From Ponticoccus alexandrii (GTDB lineage Bacteria > Pseudomonadota > Alphaproteobacteria > Rhodobacterales > Rhodobacteraceae), in NCBI RefSeq assembly GCF_016806125.1, contig NZ_CP047167.1, positions 49,886 through 113,885 of the forward strand: a stretch of DNA of 64,000 bases, written 5' to 3'. Positions 7,730 to 16,886 of this stretch are shown here, one piece after another. The notes under the pieces were generated by a model. The model was not told where the DNA came from. It did not search any database and worked only from the letters and a program-made list of their open reading frames with translations. Each line of letters opens with the position of its first letter. The first letter of the stretch is position 1. The translations under genes were made by a program, and so were the position numbers.

Positions 7730-10318
7730 ATGACCACCGCCATGACCCGGACGCGCCTGTCACGCGTGCTCCGCATGTTCGAACACCCTGCCTTCAAAAT
7801 CGTGATTCCGCTGGTTATCGGAGCAATCGCCGTTGTCGTCCTGCATCGTCTTGCCAGCCATGTGCGATGGACAGATGTGCGAGTGGATCTCGGCGCGGCC
7901 CAACCGACGATCCTTCTGGCGGCGCTTGGCTGTACAATCGTCAGCTTTGCGGGGATCGCGGCTTATGATGCTCTGGCCGTGCGAGCGGTGGCGCCCGGCG
8001 TAATGCCCAGACATATCCCCCTTGTTGGCGGAGCGGCGGGTTATGCCATCTCCGGGCTGCTCGGGGTGTCCTACCTGACAGGCACCGCTGTGCGACATCA
8101 GGTCTATTCCTCCTTCGGTCTCGACCTCGTCAAGATCACCGCGGTTGTCGCGATTTCCTGGACAGGGTTTCTCTCGGCGCTGATCCTGTGCCTTGGAGCG
8201 CTGCTGGCGTTCCATCCGACGGGGCTGAGCGCGGTCATCGCCATCGCTCCCGCGATCGAGACAGCGGCCGGACTTGTCCTGCTGTTCGCGTTCGGCGGCT
8301 ATCTTGTCTGGTTGGCCAAGGGAAAAAGGCAGGTGACGACGGGGGACCACGTGACTGCGTTGCCGGGACCGTCGCAGGCCATTGGGCTGACGCTGGCGGG
8401 ACTTCTCGATCTGTCGGGGGCTGCTCTGACGCTCTACGTGCTCATGCCGGCCGATCTCGTGCAAAGCCTCCCTTTTTTCGCAATCGTCTTTGTTGCGGCG
8501 GTTGGTCTTGGGGTGCTCAGTCATGCGCCTGGCGGACTGGGCGCGTTTGAAGCGACGATGATTGCAGGCCTCGGTGCCGCCGGTCGTTCAGACGCGCTGG
8601 CGGCGTTGTTGCTTTATCGGATGATCTACACCGTCTTTCCATTCGTTGTCGCGGCACTCGGGCTGAGCATCGCCGCTGCATTGGCTCATCGGGGAAAGCT
8701 TCACGGCACATCGAGCGCTCTCTGGCGCGCGGTGAAGCCCTTCGTTCCGACATTGGCAGCCGCGCTCGCCATGTTGGCGGGGATCGTCCTTCTCGTCTCG
8801 GGCAACCTGCCCGCCGAAGGGTCCCGGCTGGAGATTCTGCGCGACATCTTCCCTCTGGGTGTCGTAGAAGCGTCGAATGTGGTCGGCAGCCTTGTGGGCG
8901 CTTTGCTGATCGTCGTGGCCGCGGGACTTTACCGCAAGCTGTACCGCGCCTGGCTGCTTGTCATGATCCTGCTCGGGGTAGGCTTCGTGGCCTCGCTGGC
9001 CAAGGGACTCGACTGGGTCGAAGCGCTGTCGATGCTGGGAACGCTCGTGGCGCTGGGTTTGATCAGACCTGCCTTCTATCGCGCTGATGACATGTCGCTT
9101 TTCCGGCTGGACAGAGAGTGGCTGCTGAGCCTGCTGGTGCTGTCTGCGGCCATCGTCTGGATCGGTTTCTTTGCCTATGATCATGTCGATTACCGAAATG
9201 CCCTGTGGTGGCAATTCACCTGGGATGGCGATGCCTCGCGGTTCCTGCGGGCCAGCCTGGTCCTCGCGACGGTTCTGTCGGCAGTCGCGGTCAATTCGCT
9301 CATCAATCATCGCAGGCGGCTCCCGCCGACCGGCGACATTCCCGAGATCGTCCGGCGGCTTGTCGCACAGAGCGAAGACACGGAAGCCAACATTGCCCTG
9401 ACCGGCGACAAGCAGTTCCTGATTTCGCCGGATGAAACGGCCTTTTTGGCCTATGCGGACACTGGCAAATCGCTGATCGCACAGGGCGATCCGGTGGGCG
9501 AGGCTGCTACCGGGCGCGCCCTGATCTGGGCGCTCCGGGAACAAGCCTATCGCGCGGGCAAACGTGTGGCGTTCTATTCGGTGTCGGCTGCCTATTTGCC
9601 AACCTATCTGGACCTTGGGCTTTCAATCCTCAAGATCGGCGAGGTCGCGCGGGTCGATCTGAGCGGCTTCAGCCTTGACGGTTCCAAACGCAAGGGCCTG
9701 CGGCAGGCGCGCAACCGCTCTGTGCGAGACGGTTACGTCTTCGAGGTTGTGCCGCAGGCCGAGGCTCAGGCCATCCTTCCGGAGTTGCGGCACATATCGG
9801 ATGCCTGGCTCGCGCATAAACAGGGTGAGGAAAAGGGGTTTTCGCTGGGCGCCTTCACGGACGAGTACATGCGCAATTTCGACATGGCCGTTCTGCGCGA
9901 TGCCGAAGGCCGGATCGTCGCGTTTGCCAACCTTTTCCAAGGCGCGGAACACAGCGAGCTGTCCCTCGACCTCATGCGCTATCTGCCCGACGCTCCGCAT
10001 TTCGCCATGGATGCCCTGTTTGCCGAAATGTTGCTTTGGGGCGCGACGCAGGGCTATCGGTGGATGTCGCTGGGTGCTGCGCCTTTCGCCGGGGTCGAGA
10101 ACCGCCAACTGGCTCCGCTCTGGAACCGGATCGGCGGGTTCATCTACGAGCACGGCGACCATTTCTACAACTTCGAAGGCCTGCGGTCCTTCAAGGAGAA
10201 ATTCGATCCGATCTGGTCGCCGAATTATCTCGCCTGTCCAGGCGGACTGGCGGCTCCGGGCATTCTTTACGAGGTCAACGTGCTGGTATCGGGCGGGCTT
10301 CGCGGATTGATGAAATAG
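7730..10318 (+). CDS. mprF: Phosphatidylglycerol lysyltransferase / flippase MprF
   Basis: The 862-residue bifunctional protein has an N-terminal multi-helix flippase part (about residues 20-540) and a C-terminal cytosolic DUF2156 (GNAT-like) aminoacyl-tRNA:phosphatidylglycerol transferase domain from about 555. The latter contains GDPVGEAATGRALIWALRE, LGLSILKIGEVARVDLSGFS, the basic KRKGLRQARNR stretch and MRYLPDAPHFAMDALFAEML. It transfers lysine or alanine from tRNA to phosphatidylglycerol and moves the product to the outer leaflet, lowering negative charge and raising resistance to cationic peptides and acid. The length matches full MprF/LpiA proteins. Its neighbour here is a rhomboid-like protein rather than the acvB/virJ lipase of rhizobia. 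Confidence 0.93.
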   Translation: MTTAMTRTRLSRVLRMFEHPAFKIVIPLVIGAIAVVVLHRLASHVRWTDVRVDLGAAQPTILLAALGCTIVSFAGIAAYDALAVRAVAPGVMPRHIPLVGGAAGYAISGLLGVSYLTGTAVRHQVYSSFGLDLVKITAVVAISWTGFLSALILCLGALLAFHPTGLSAVIAIAPAIETAAGLVLLFAFGGYLVWLAKGKRQVTTGDHVTALPGPSQAIGLTLAGLLDLSGAALTLYVLMPADLVQSLPFFAIVFVAAVGLGVLSHAPGGLGAFEATMIAGLGAAGRSDALAALLLYRMIYTVFPFVVAALGLSIAAALAHRGKLHGTSSALWRAVKPFVPTLAAALAMLAGIVLLVSGNLPAEGSRLEILRDIFPLGVVEASNVVGSLVGALLIVVAAGLYRKLYRAWLLVMILLGVGFVASLAKGLDWVEALSMLGTLVALGLIRPAFYRADDMSLFRLDREWLLSLLVLSAAIVWIGFFAYDHVDYRNALWWQFTWDGDASRFLRASLVLATVLSAVAVNSLINHRRRLPPTGDIPEIVRRLVAQSEDTEANIALTGDKQFLISPDETAFLAYADTGKSLIAQGDPVGEAATGRALIWALREQAYRAGKRVAFYSVSAAYLPTYLDLGLSILKIGEVARVDLSGFSLDGSKRKGLRQARNRSVRDGYVFEVVPQAEAQAILPELRHISDAWLAHKQGEEKGFSLGAFTDEYMRNFDMAVLRDAEGRIVAFANLFQGAEHSELSLDLMRYLPDAPHFAMDALFAEMLLWGATQGYRWMSLGAAPFAGVENRQLAPLWNRIGGFIYEHGDHFYNFEGLRSFKEKFDPIWSPNYLACPGGLAAPGILYEVNVLVSGGLRGLMK

Positions 10319-10358
10319 GAAAGCCGGCAGCGTCATCGGTTGGCCTGGGATGCGAGAC

Positions 10359-10979
10359 ATGAACAAGCGGATATTGAAGAGCAGCGCCCGGGGATTGGGG
10401 CGGCTTCGGTTTACGCTCGTCTTTCTCGGGGTGATGTTGGTGGCGAATGTCCTGGCCGGGACAGTCTTCGGGCCGCTCACGCCTGAGCTGCTGTCGGCAT
10501 GGGGCATCGGGGTGGATCCTGTGCGGGATGGCCAGATTGCACGGTTTGTGACCGCAATCTTCCTGTCGCACGGACCTTCGATGTTGATACGTCAGTTTAT
10601 CTTCGCCGCCACGGTGATCGGCACGGTCGAGTGGTTGTGGGGCAGTTGGCGGGCGATGGCTCTGTTCTTCGGGATCGACATTTCGGCGACGACGATCTTG
10701 CTGTCCTGCATCGCGCTGGTGCCGCAACTCGCGGGATCGGAACATATCAACGATGTCGGCATGTCCATGGGCGGCTTTGGCCTGATTGGCGTTCTGCTTG
10801 CAACATCGCGGGTCAGGTGGATCGGTCTCGCCGTGGTCAGCCTCGGCGTCGGCGTGAAATACGCGCTTGTTCCAGAGCCTTTGGCCGACGGCGGCCACAT
10901 CATTGCACTGTGGGTCGGAGCATGTGTCGGACAGGTCTGGTCCCGGAGGGCTGCGCTGGCAGTTGGCCTTCGTCCGTAG
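10359..10979 (+). CDS. Rhomboid-like membrane protein
   Basis: The 206-residue protein has six or so hydrophobic segments. It resembles rhomboid intramembrane proteases in layout: a first helix, a segment with FLSHGPSMLIRQF and VEWLWGSWRAMALFF (compare the E/R-rich loop after helix 2 of rhomboids), a candidate nucleophile Ser136 in GMSMGGFG, and a candidate catalytic His180 in GGHIIALWVG. The serine motif is GMSMGG rather than the classical GASGA, so activity is uncertain. The ATG at 10359 is preferred over 10350 because it has better spacing from upstream purines. It sits 40 nt after mprF and is probably co-transcribed with it. Confidence 0.6.
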   Translation: MNKRILKSSARGLGRLRFTLVFLGVMLVANVLAGTVFGPLTPELLSAWGIGVDPVRDGQIARFVTAIFLSHGPSMLIRQFIFAATVIGTVEWLWGSWRAMALFFGIDISATTILLSCIALVPQLAGSEHINDVGMSMGGFGLIGVLLATSRVRWIGLAVVSLGVGVKYALVPEPLADGGHIIALWVGACVGQVWSRRAALAVGLRP

Positions 10980-11027
10980 CCGACATCCGGCATTTCGTCA
11001 CATGAACAGGGGGAGCGGCGTGCTGCC

Positions 11028-11061
11028 ATCGGACGAACCATCGTAAAATGGTTCGTCCGAT
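11028..11061. terminator. Perfect 14-bp hairpin between convergent genes
   Basis: ATCGGACGAACCAT and ATGGTTCGTCCGAT are perfect inverted copies separated by six bases (CGTAAA). The hairpin lies between the convergent rhomboid-like and efflux genes, where a two-way terminator would be expected. No T-run follows on either side, so it would work by blocking or with Rho. Confidence 0.55.
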
Positions 11062-11110
11062 CGTCGTGGCAAAGCCAGCTTGGAGTACTGTCTTGCGTTT
11101 GTTGCCAATG

Positions 11111-12640
11111 CTAGTGGGCCATGGCTGGCGCGGCGGAGGCTTTCGGGCGTTGCAGGATCAGGACAACCGGCAACATCAGGAAGGCGGCGGCCCCGGTCAG
11201 AAAAAACGCGTCCTGGAACGCCAGAAGGCTGGCCTGTTGCTGGATCTGTGCTGCGATCTGGGCTGCGCCCTCCGCCGAGGCGGGATCGAGCCCGAGGGGC
11301 GCAAGCCAGGCCCGCGCCGCCGGGTCGAAGGGGGTGATGCCAGAGGCCAGTGTTGCGTAGTGAAACTGCATCCGGCTGGCGACCTGCCAGCCCACGAGGG
11401 CGATCCCCACCGAAGATCCCAGCGAACGCGTCACGCCATAGATGCCGGACGCCTCATCCTGCCGGTTCGGGCCGATGTTCTGGAAGGCCAGCGTCGACAT
11501 CGGGACAAAGAACAGCCCCATTCCGAGACCCGAGATGATGCCCGGCACCGCGAGGTCCCAGAATCCGGCATTCAGGTTGAGCAGGCCCAGAAGGATATTG
11601 CCGGTTCCTGTCATTACGAGCCCGACGGCAAGTAATTTGCGAGGATCAAAGCGGGACACCAGAACCGATCCTGTCAGAACCATCGATATGCCTCCCGCGA
11701 TGCCGCGCGGGATGAACAGGAAACCGGCATCCAGAACCGGATAGCCCAGAAGCCCTTGTACGAAGAGCGGCAGGATCGCGATGGAGCCGAACATGGCCAC
11801 GCCGAACCCGAGGATCGCGACGTTTGCGCCCGCAAAGCTCCGGTCCCGGAACAGTGAGAAGTCGATGATGTTGTCGGCCTTGCCGCGCCCGCGAAGGACA
11901 AAGCTTGTGGCGCAGGCGATCATGATGATCGCGGCAACCTGGATCAGCCTGGAGGCAAACCAGTCGCGGCTTTCGCCCAGATCCAGCATCAGCTGCAACG
12001 ACGCTATGGCTCCGACCATCAATGCCAATCCGGCCCAATCCACCTTGATGCGCTTCGTATCTTCGGACCTCAGCTCTCCTGACATCATGGTCAGGGCAAA
12101 GGCCGCGATAGGCAGGTTGACGTAGAAGACGGCTCGCCAAGAGAAATATTCGGTCAACAGAGCGCCAAGCGTCGGGCCCAGCACCGGTGCCACGACGACG
12201 CCAAGACCGAAAAACGCCATGGCTTGCCCCCGCTTTTCCTTTGGAAAGCTGTCAAACAGGATCGACTGCGACAACGGGATCAGGAACGCACCGAAGATGC
12301 CTTGGCCAAGACGGCAGGCGACCATGATCTCGACGCTCCACGACAGACCACATAGCGCCGAGAAGGTGGCAAAGCCTATGATCGCGGAGTTGATCAGTCG
12401 ACGCCGCCCGAACATCCGGACAAAAAAACCGGTCAAAGGCATGACCACGACCGAAGCAACGATATAGCTGGTGAGAATCCAGACGGTCTGGTCGTTGGTG
12501 ATGCCGAACGCGGCCTGGATCTGGGGCAGGGCGACGTTGACGATGGTGCTGTCCAGCACTTCCAGAACCGCCGTCAGCACAACGGCCAGAACAATGGTCC
12601 AGCGGACAGGTCCCACGCTTGAGGCAGCGTTGACGCTCAT
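11111..12640 (-). CDS. DHA2-family drug:H+ antiporter (EmrB-type)
   Basis: The 509-residue protein has 14 predicted transmembrane helices and the DHA2 signature LDSTIVNVALPQIQAAFGIT in helix 1, plus LGPTLGALLTEYFSWRAVFY (motif C and the following loop). It is the inner-membrane antiporter of a three-part pump that exports drugs or metabolites using the proton gradient. It overlaps the upstream membrane-fusion gene by 4 nt (ATGA), so the two are translated together. The outer-membrane partner is not in this window. Confidence 0.92.
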   Translation of the reverse strand: MSVNAASSVGPVRWTIVLAVVLTAVLEVLDSTIVNVALPQIQAAFGITNDQTVWILTSYIVASVVVMPLTGFFVRMFGRRRLINSAIIGFATFSALCGLSWSVEIMVACRLGQGIFGAFLIPLSQSILFDSFPKEKRGQAMAFFGLGVVVAPVLGPTLGALLTEYFSWRAVFYVNLPIAAFALTMMSGELRSEDTKRIKVDWAGLALMVGAIASLQLMLDLGESRDWFASRLIQVAAIIMIACATSFVLRGRGKADNIIDFSLFRDRSFAGANVAILGFGVAMFGSIAILPLFVQGLLGYPVLDAGFLFIPRGIAGGISMVLTGSVLVSRFDPRKLLAVGLVMTGTGNILLGLLNLNAGFWDLAVPGIISGLGMGLFFVPMSTLAFQNIGPNRQDEASGIYGVTRSLGSSVGIALVGWQVASRMQFHYATLASGITPFDPAARAWLAPLGLDPASAEGAAQIAAQIQQQASLLAFQDAFFLTGAAAFLMLPVVLILQRPKASAAPAMAH

Positions 12641-13647
12641 TTCGCGGCGTCCAGCCCGGAGGTGTCCACCGTCACGCGCGTGCTCGCGCCGACGCGCAGC
12701 TGCATGGTGGAGTCATCGGGCCGGGTGTCGAGCGCGATACGGACCGGGAAGCGTTGCGTGACCTTGACCCAGTTGCCGCTGGCGTTCTGTGGCGGAAGCA
12801 GGGAGAAAACCGCGCCTGACCCGGCACCAAGACTTTGGACCGTGCCTTCGAGTGTCAGGCCGGGATACATGTCGATGTTGACCGTGACCGGCTGGCCTGG
12901 GCGCAGGCGCGCCAGATCGGTTTCCTTGAAGTTCGCGTCGATCCACCAATCACCGTCCTCGACGAGCGAGAAGAGCGGTCCGTTCGGCGCAACGAGCGCG
13001 CCGGGTCTGAGATCGAGATTCGCCACCCAGCCCGAGACCGGTGCGGTTACCTTTGCCCGGGAGAGGTTGATCTGTGCCAGCGCCAGCTGTGCCTTGGCCG
13101 CGCGCACCGCTGGATTGTCCTTGCCTGCCTGCCCGGCGCGTTGCCGGGCCGAGGCCAGTCCGGCTTCGGCGGTATCAAGCGCGGCTTTCGCCTGATCGCG
13201 TGTGGTTGTGGCCTGATCCAGCGCAGCCTGCGCCACGTCGCCCAGCTTGAACAGCTTGTCGGTGCGGTCGTAGGCATCCTGTGCGTCTGTCAGGGCGGCG
13301 CGGGCGCTGTCCACACGACCCGACAGCGACGAGAGGTCGGTGATCGAGGCATTGGTTTGCTGGACGGCGGTGTCATAGGCGGCCTGAGCGGCCTTCAGGG
13401 AGGCTTCCAGATCCGTCGTGTCGATCCGGAACAGCAGGTCGCCCTTGGTCACATGCTGGTTCTGGGAGACAGAAACCGTCTCTACCTTGCCGCCGACCTG
13501 CGGGGCGATGCTCAGAACGTTGGCCTTGAGATAAGCGTCGTCGGTCGAGGGATAGATGCTTTCGTGCTGCCACCAGAGCCACAGTCCGCCGCCGACAGCG
13601 ACAACTGCAAGCGCAAGAATGATCGGTTTCAAATATTTCATGGTCAA
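12637..13647 (-). CDS. HlyD/EmrA-type membrane-fusion protein
   Basis: The 336-residue protein has an N-terminal anchor (about 6-26), a split biotinyl-lipoyl domain (residues about 45-80, with APQVGGKVETVSVSQNQHV, and about 205-245), and a long alpha-helical hairpin between them rich in alanine and glutamine. It ends in a beta-barrel domain typical of EmrA. It bridges the DHA2 pump to an outer-membrane channel. The pair is encoded at the end of a long same-strand gene run. Confidence 0.92.
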   Translation of the reverse strand: MTMKYLKPIILALAVVAVGGGLWLWWQHESIYPSTDDAYLKANVLSIAPQVGGKVETVSVSQNQHVTKGDLLFRIDTTDLEASLKAAQAAYDTAVQQTNASITDLSSLSGRVDSARAALTDAQDAYDRTDKLFKLGDVAQAALDQATTTRDQAKAALDTAEAGLASARQRAGQAGKDNPAVRAAKAQLALAQINLSRAKVTAPVSGWVANLDLRPGALVAPNGPLFSLVEDGDWWIDANFKETDLARLRPGQPVTVNIDMYPGLTLEGTVQSLGAGSGAVFSLLPPQNASGNWVKVTQRFPVRIALDTRPDDSTMQLRVGASTRVTVDTSGLDAAK

Positions 13648-13705
13648 CCCTGCCGATAATCGGGCGGGCCCCTGTCACGGGGTCCGCAGCCAAATGGTCT
13701 GGCGC

Positions 13706-13855
13706 TCAGGCGCCGAAGACGTGAGGAAACAGCCCGGCCAGTCCGAAGAGGATGAGGTAACCGGCAATGACGTAGTTGAGAATCCTCGGAAAGATCAGGA
13801 TCAGCACACCCGAGATCAGCGCCAGCAGGGGCTGGAGGAAGACGACCGTGGTCAT
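13706..13855 (-). CDS. DUF3096-type small membrane protein
   Basis: A 49-residue frame, MTTVVFLQPLLALISGVLIL followed by IFPRILNYVIAGYLILFGLA and a short tail, consists of two hydrophobic helices with the FPRxLNY motif of DUF3096. Function is unknown. It overlaps the DUF1269 gene by 4 nt (ATGA at 13852-13855), which supports that it is real and translated. Confidence 0.8.
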   Translation of the reverse strand: MTTVVFLQPLLALISGVLILIFPRILNYVIAGYLILFGLAGLFPHVFGA

Positions 13856-14376
13856 GCGTGTTCCGGCGCCGCGGCGCCGCTCTCTGCCTTGTGCGCCTCG
13901 TCGAAGGCACGGCGCAGGTGGTTCTCTGCATCGGTGTCGAGATTGGTGCGCAGCACCCGCCCACCGTGCTCGCCCAACCGCTCGATGACCTTGTCGGAGG
14001 CATTGGTCCGGATCATCATGAAGAGCGCGGCCTGACCCGGTTGCAGGACGCTGCCCACGCCTTTCATGAAGTCGTCATTGATGCCGTAATCGGTCAACGC
14101 GCCTGACAAGGCGCCAGCTCCGGCGCCGACGGCGACCCCCAGCAATGGGTTGAAGAAGAGCATCCCCACCAGGAGCCCCCAGAAGGCACCACCAGTCGCC
14201 CCGGCCGACCACATGTTTACCAACTGGTTGAGCTTGACCTTGCCATCCGCGTCCGCGATGGCGACCACGGCATCGGCGACGTCCACCAGGTATTCTCCGG
14301 ACATGGTCATGAGGTCGCTGCGGGCTTCTTCTGCTTTTTCGGGTGTTTCGTACCCGATAACGATCAATTCAGACAT
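13852..14376 (-). CDS. DUF1269 membrane protein
   Basis: The 174-residue protein starts MSELIVIGYETPEKAEEAR and has a central glycine-rich hydrophobic hairpin (GAFWGLLVGMLFFNPLLGV then GAGAGALSGAL), then a conserved FMKGVGSVLQPGQAALFMMI. This is the DUF1269 layout; these proteins are often induced by stress and their biochemical role is not known. It lies between two other small stress-type genes. A strong AAGGAGACC site precedes the ATG. Confidence 0.88.
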   Translation of the reverse strand: MSELIVIGYETPEKAEEARSDLMTMSGEYLVDVADAVVAIADADGKVKLNQLVNMWSAGATGGAFWGLLVGMLFFNPLLGVAVGAGAGALSGALTDYGINDDFMKGVGSVLQPGQAALFMMIRTNASDKVIERLGEHGGRVLRTNLDTDAENHLRRAFDEAHKAESGAAAPEHA

Positions 14377-14407
14377 GACGGTCTCCTTTTTCAGTTTTGT
14401 TGTGAGT

Positions 14408-14677
14408 TCAGTTGGAAGAAACGTGCGTGACGTCGAAGCTATCGATCCATTGCTGAAAGGATCGTTCGAGATCGGTCACGTGGTGACCATGCGCCTCGGC
14501 CTCGGCGGCATCGTTGTCCAGTCGCGACTGTAGATGCGCATAGCGCTCCTTGAGGTCCTGAGCCGTCAGATGCGCCGACACGTTCCGGTGATGGGCTTGC
14601 TCTCTCAGTTTCTCTTCGGCGGCATGGATCTTTTGGCCAAGCGCGTGCAGGCGGTCGTGAAGTGATTGATGTTCCAT
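14408..14677 (-). CDS. Small charged coiled-coil protein, unknown
   Basis: This 89-residue, His/Glu/Arg-rich protein is predicted to be almost wholly helical, with heptad-like stretches in LHDRLHALGQKIHAAEEKLR and DLKERYAHLQSRLDNDAAEA. It has no signal peptide and no membrane segment. I do not recognise a named family. It sits 35 nt after the broken dehydrogenase gene and 31 nt before the DUF1269 gene on the same strand, so it is probably co-expressed. Confidence 0.7.
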   Translation of the reverse strand: MEHQSLHDRLHALGQKIHAAEEKLREQAHHRNVSAHLTAQDLKERYAHLQSRLDNDAAEAEAHGHHVTDLERSFQQWIDSFDVTHVSSN

Positions 14678-14712
14678 GATCTTTTTCCGTTTCGGTTTTT
14701 GTTCTGACTGGA

Positions 14713-15498
14713 TCAGTTCATGTACCAGCCGTGGCTGACGACCAGCGATTGACCGGTGAGCGCGTTGGTCGGGAAGGCGGCAAAGACATGGGCCACCTCG
14801 GCCACGTCCTCGATGGTGGTGAATTCCTGATCGACGGTTTCGCCGAGCATCACCTTGTTGACGACGTCTTCCTCCGAGATGCCGAGGTCACGCGCCTGTT
14901 CGGGGATCTGCTTCTCGACCAGCGGAGTCTTGACGAACCCGGGGCAGATGACATTGGCGCGGATGCCGTGCTTGGCACCTTCTTTCGAGATCACGCGGGC
15001 GAGGCCGAGCAGGCCGTGCTTGGCGGTTACATAGGCGGACTTCAGGGGACTGGCTTCCTTCGAATGTACCGAGCCCATGAAGATGATCGCACCTGAGCCG
15101 GCCTACTGCATGTGCGGCGTCACGGCCTTGGACGTCAGGAAGGCCCCGTCGAGGTGGATCGAGAGCAGTTTCTTCCATTCGTCGAAGGGGAAGTCTTCCA
15201 GCGGATGCACGATCTGGACCCCGGCGTTGGATACCAGCACGTCAATCTGGCCCCATGCGTCGATGACCTTGGCAACGCCGGCATTGACCTGGGCCTCGTC
15301 GGTGACATCCATCTCGACAGCCATGGCTTCGCCCGGACCTTTGGCCGTCAGCGCGTCCGCCGTTTTCTTCGCTGCGTCGAGCTTGAGGTCGGCGATGACA
15401 ACCTTGGCGCCGTCGGCGACGTACCGTTTCGCGATGCCGTGGCCAATGCCGCTGGCCGCTCCGGTGATGATGCAGACTTTGTTCTTGAGGGTATTCAT
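14713..15498 (-). pseudogene. bdhA: 3-hydroxybutyrate dehydrogenase, interrupted by one amber codon
   Basis: The reading frame encodes a short-chain dehydrogenase close to D-3-hydroxybutyrate dehydrogenase. Visible elements are the NAD-binding ITGAASGIGHG, NAG in [29 protein letters not shown] holding the Tyr-xxx-Lys pair, and the C-terminal [17 protein letters not shown] at 15103-15105 interrupts it at about residue 132, in [19 protein letters not shown]; the frame continues intact on the other side to full family length (about 261 codons). One base change from a Lys or Tyr codon would explain the stop. It could be a very recent pseudogene, a sequencing error, or suppressed read-through. The enzyme would convert 3-hydroxybutyrate to acetoacetate, the substrate of the decarboxylase encoded upstream. 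Confidence 0.85.
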
Positions 15499-16133
15499 TT
15501 GAGAGCTTCCTTTTTTGGCGCCGAGTGGAGGGACCACATCTTGCGCAGATTGAATTCGGTGAAGAGGTGCTGGAGCACGGCCATACTCGCGTGGCCGATG
15601 AGGTAGACCCAGGCGAGGTTCGCGAGTGCTCGGTGAACGAACATCGCTGCCCCGACCAATCCGCCGGCGTCCGGGTTCCCGGTTCCGATGAAATAGTAGA
15701 GCTTGCCAGTCCCGGCCATCGCGGTGATCAGCAGGAGGCCCAGCCCGTGCACCGCGCTGGCGAGCGGGCTTTCATCGTCATGGGCAGGCAGGCGCAGATG
15801 GCGCAGCGCGTCCGCATGCCGCCTGATGTCCGACCAGAGCGACGAGAGACGGGACGAAGAGGCCCAGGGGAACAGCAGCCCTGCGTCCGTCCCCCGTTTT
15901 CGAACCGTCAGGACGATCCAGAACAACAGGATCAAAGCAAAGGCAGCGAGGCCGCCGTATTCGTGGATCTCGAACCAGAGGTTTCCGGCGTGGCCGTCTT
16001 CGGCAGGCTTCAGAACCAGGCTGGTCAACAGCTGCGTGATGACAGCCAGTGCCAATCCCGCGTGGACGAGCCGTGTTGGCAGATTGTGGCGTGAGTTATG
16101 GTCGGTCGTGGTTTGGTGCGTCTCGCGGGCCAT
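15495..16133 (-). CDS. Cytochrome b561-type membrane protein
   Basis: The 212-residue protein has four hydrophobic helices and histidines placed as in the prokaryotic cytochrome b561 / Ni-hydrogenase b-type family (PTRLVHAGLALAVITQLLTS, HEYGGLAAFALILLFWIVLT, VHGLGLLLITAMAGTG, VHRALANLAWVYLIGHASMA). It would bind haem b and pass electrons in the inner membrane. It overlaps the dehydrogenase start by 4 nt, and its presence in a ketone-body operon is unusual; the link is not understood. Confidence 0.8.
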   Translation of the reverse strand: MARETHQTTTDHNSRHNLPTRLVHAGLALAVITQLLTSLVLKPAEDGHAGNLWFEIHEYGGLAAFALILLFWIVLTVRKRGTDAGLLFPWASSSRLSSLWSDIRRHADALRHLRLPAHDDESPLASAVHGLGLLLITAMAGTGKLYYFIGTGNPDAGGLVGAAMFVHRALANLAWVYLIGHASMAVLQHLFTEFNLRKMWSLHSAPKKEALK

Positions 16134-16139
16134 GATCAG

Positions 16140-16886
16140 TCATTCCTTCGGCTGAAGGTAGTCGTGCACGACTTCGCCCAGACCGAGCGTCAGGTCGGTC
16201 ATCAGGTGGACCGCCGAGACGACCTCGCGCACCGGCAGGTCGGCCACCGGGGCCAGTGCGTGCTGGTGCAATTCCAGTCCGGCAGGGCCTTCCCATGCCC
16301 CTTTCAGGGTCACGTCCAGGGTGTAGTAACGGACCAGCTCGCAAATGCGCGGTGTGCAATCGACGTGCGGGATCACCTTGAGCATGAAATTCGGAGCCTC
16401 GAACCCCTTGAGCACGGTTTCGTGGTCCAGCTCGCGGTGCTTGTACCCCATGGTGCCGGTTGCAACCCGTACCGAACCGACATCCAGCGTCCCGACCAGA
16501 GTGTCCTTCTCGACCCTCAACGCCGGATCAGCGAGCTTTTTCGGAAACCCCCAGATTTCGCGTCCCCCTGCGATGGGGGCGTCGTCGTTGAGGAACATGG
16601 AGTGCACGTAACCACCCGCGACCCCGTCCAGCGTGACAGGGATCACCTGCCCGCTTTCGGTGTAGTCGCCAAAGCCGGTGCTGTCGGGCATGCGAATGAA
16701 TTCGTATTTCACCAGCGGTTCAGCGATTTCCAGCGGTTCGGGGACGACGCGGCGCAGGGCATCCATGTCCGTGCGGTAAGTGATCGTCAGAAATTCACGA
16801 TTGACGAATTTGTAAGGGCCTTTCGGATAGGACGGGCTGGTGACCGGCATGGCAAAGGCGTTGGCGACAAGATCGGCGGCGTTCAT
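16140..16886 (-). CDS. adc: Acetoacetate decarboxylase
   Basis: The 248-residue protein carries the family core [13 protein letters not shown], where Lys116 (Schiff-base lysine, equal to Lys115 of the Clostridium enzyme) and the adjoining Lys117 are both present, as is the upstream hydrophobic [19 protein letters not shown] region. It converts acetoacetate to acetone and CO2. Its start overlaps the patatin gene by 4 nt, with its ribosome-binding site (CAAGGAAATC) inside that gene. With the 3-hydroxybutyrate dehydrogenase it suggests polyhydroxybutyrate or ketone-body turnover. Confidence 0.92.
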   Translation of the reverse strand: MNAADLVANAFAMPVTSPSYPKGPYKFVNREFLTITYRTDMDALRRVVPEPLEIAEPLVKYEFIRMPDSTGFGDYTESGQVIPVTLDGVAGGYVHSMFLNDDAPIAGGREIWGFPKKLADPALRVEKDTLVGTLDVGSVRVATGTMGYKHRELDHETVLKGFEAPNFMLKVIPHVDCTPRICELVRYYTLDVTLKGAWEGPAGLELHQHALAPVADLPVREVVSAVHLMTDLTLGLGEVVHDYLQPKE

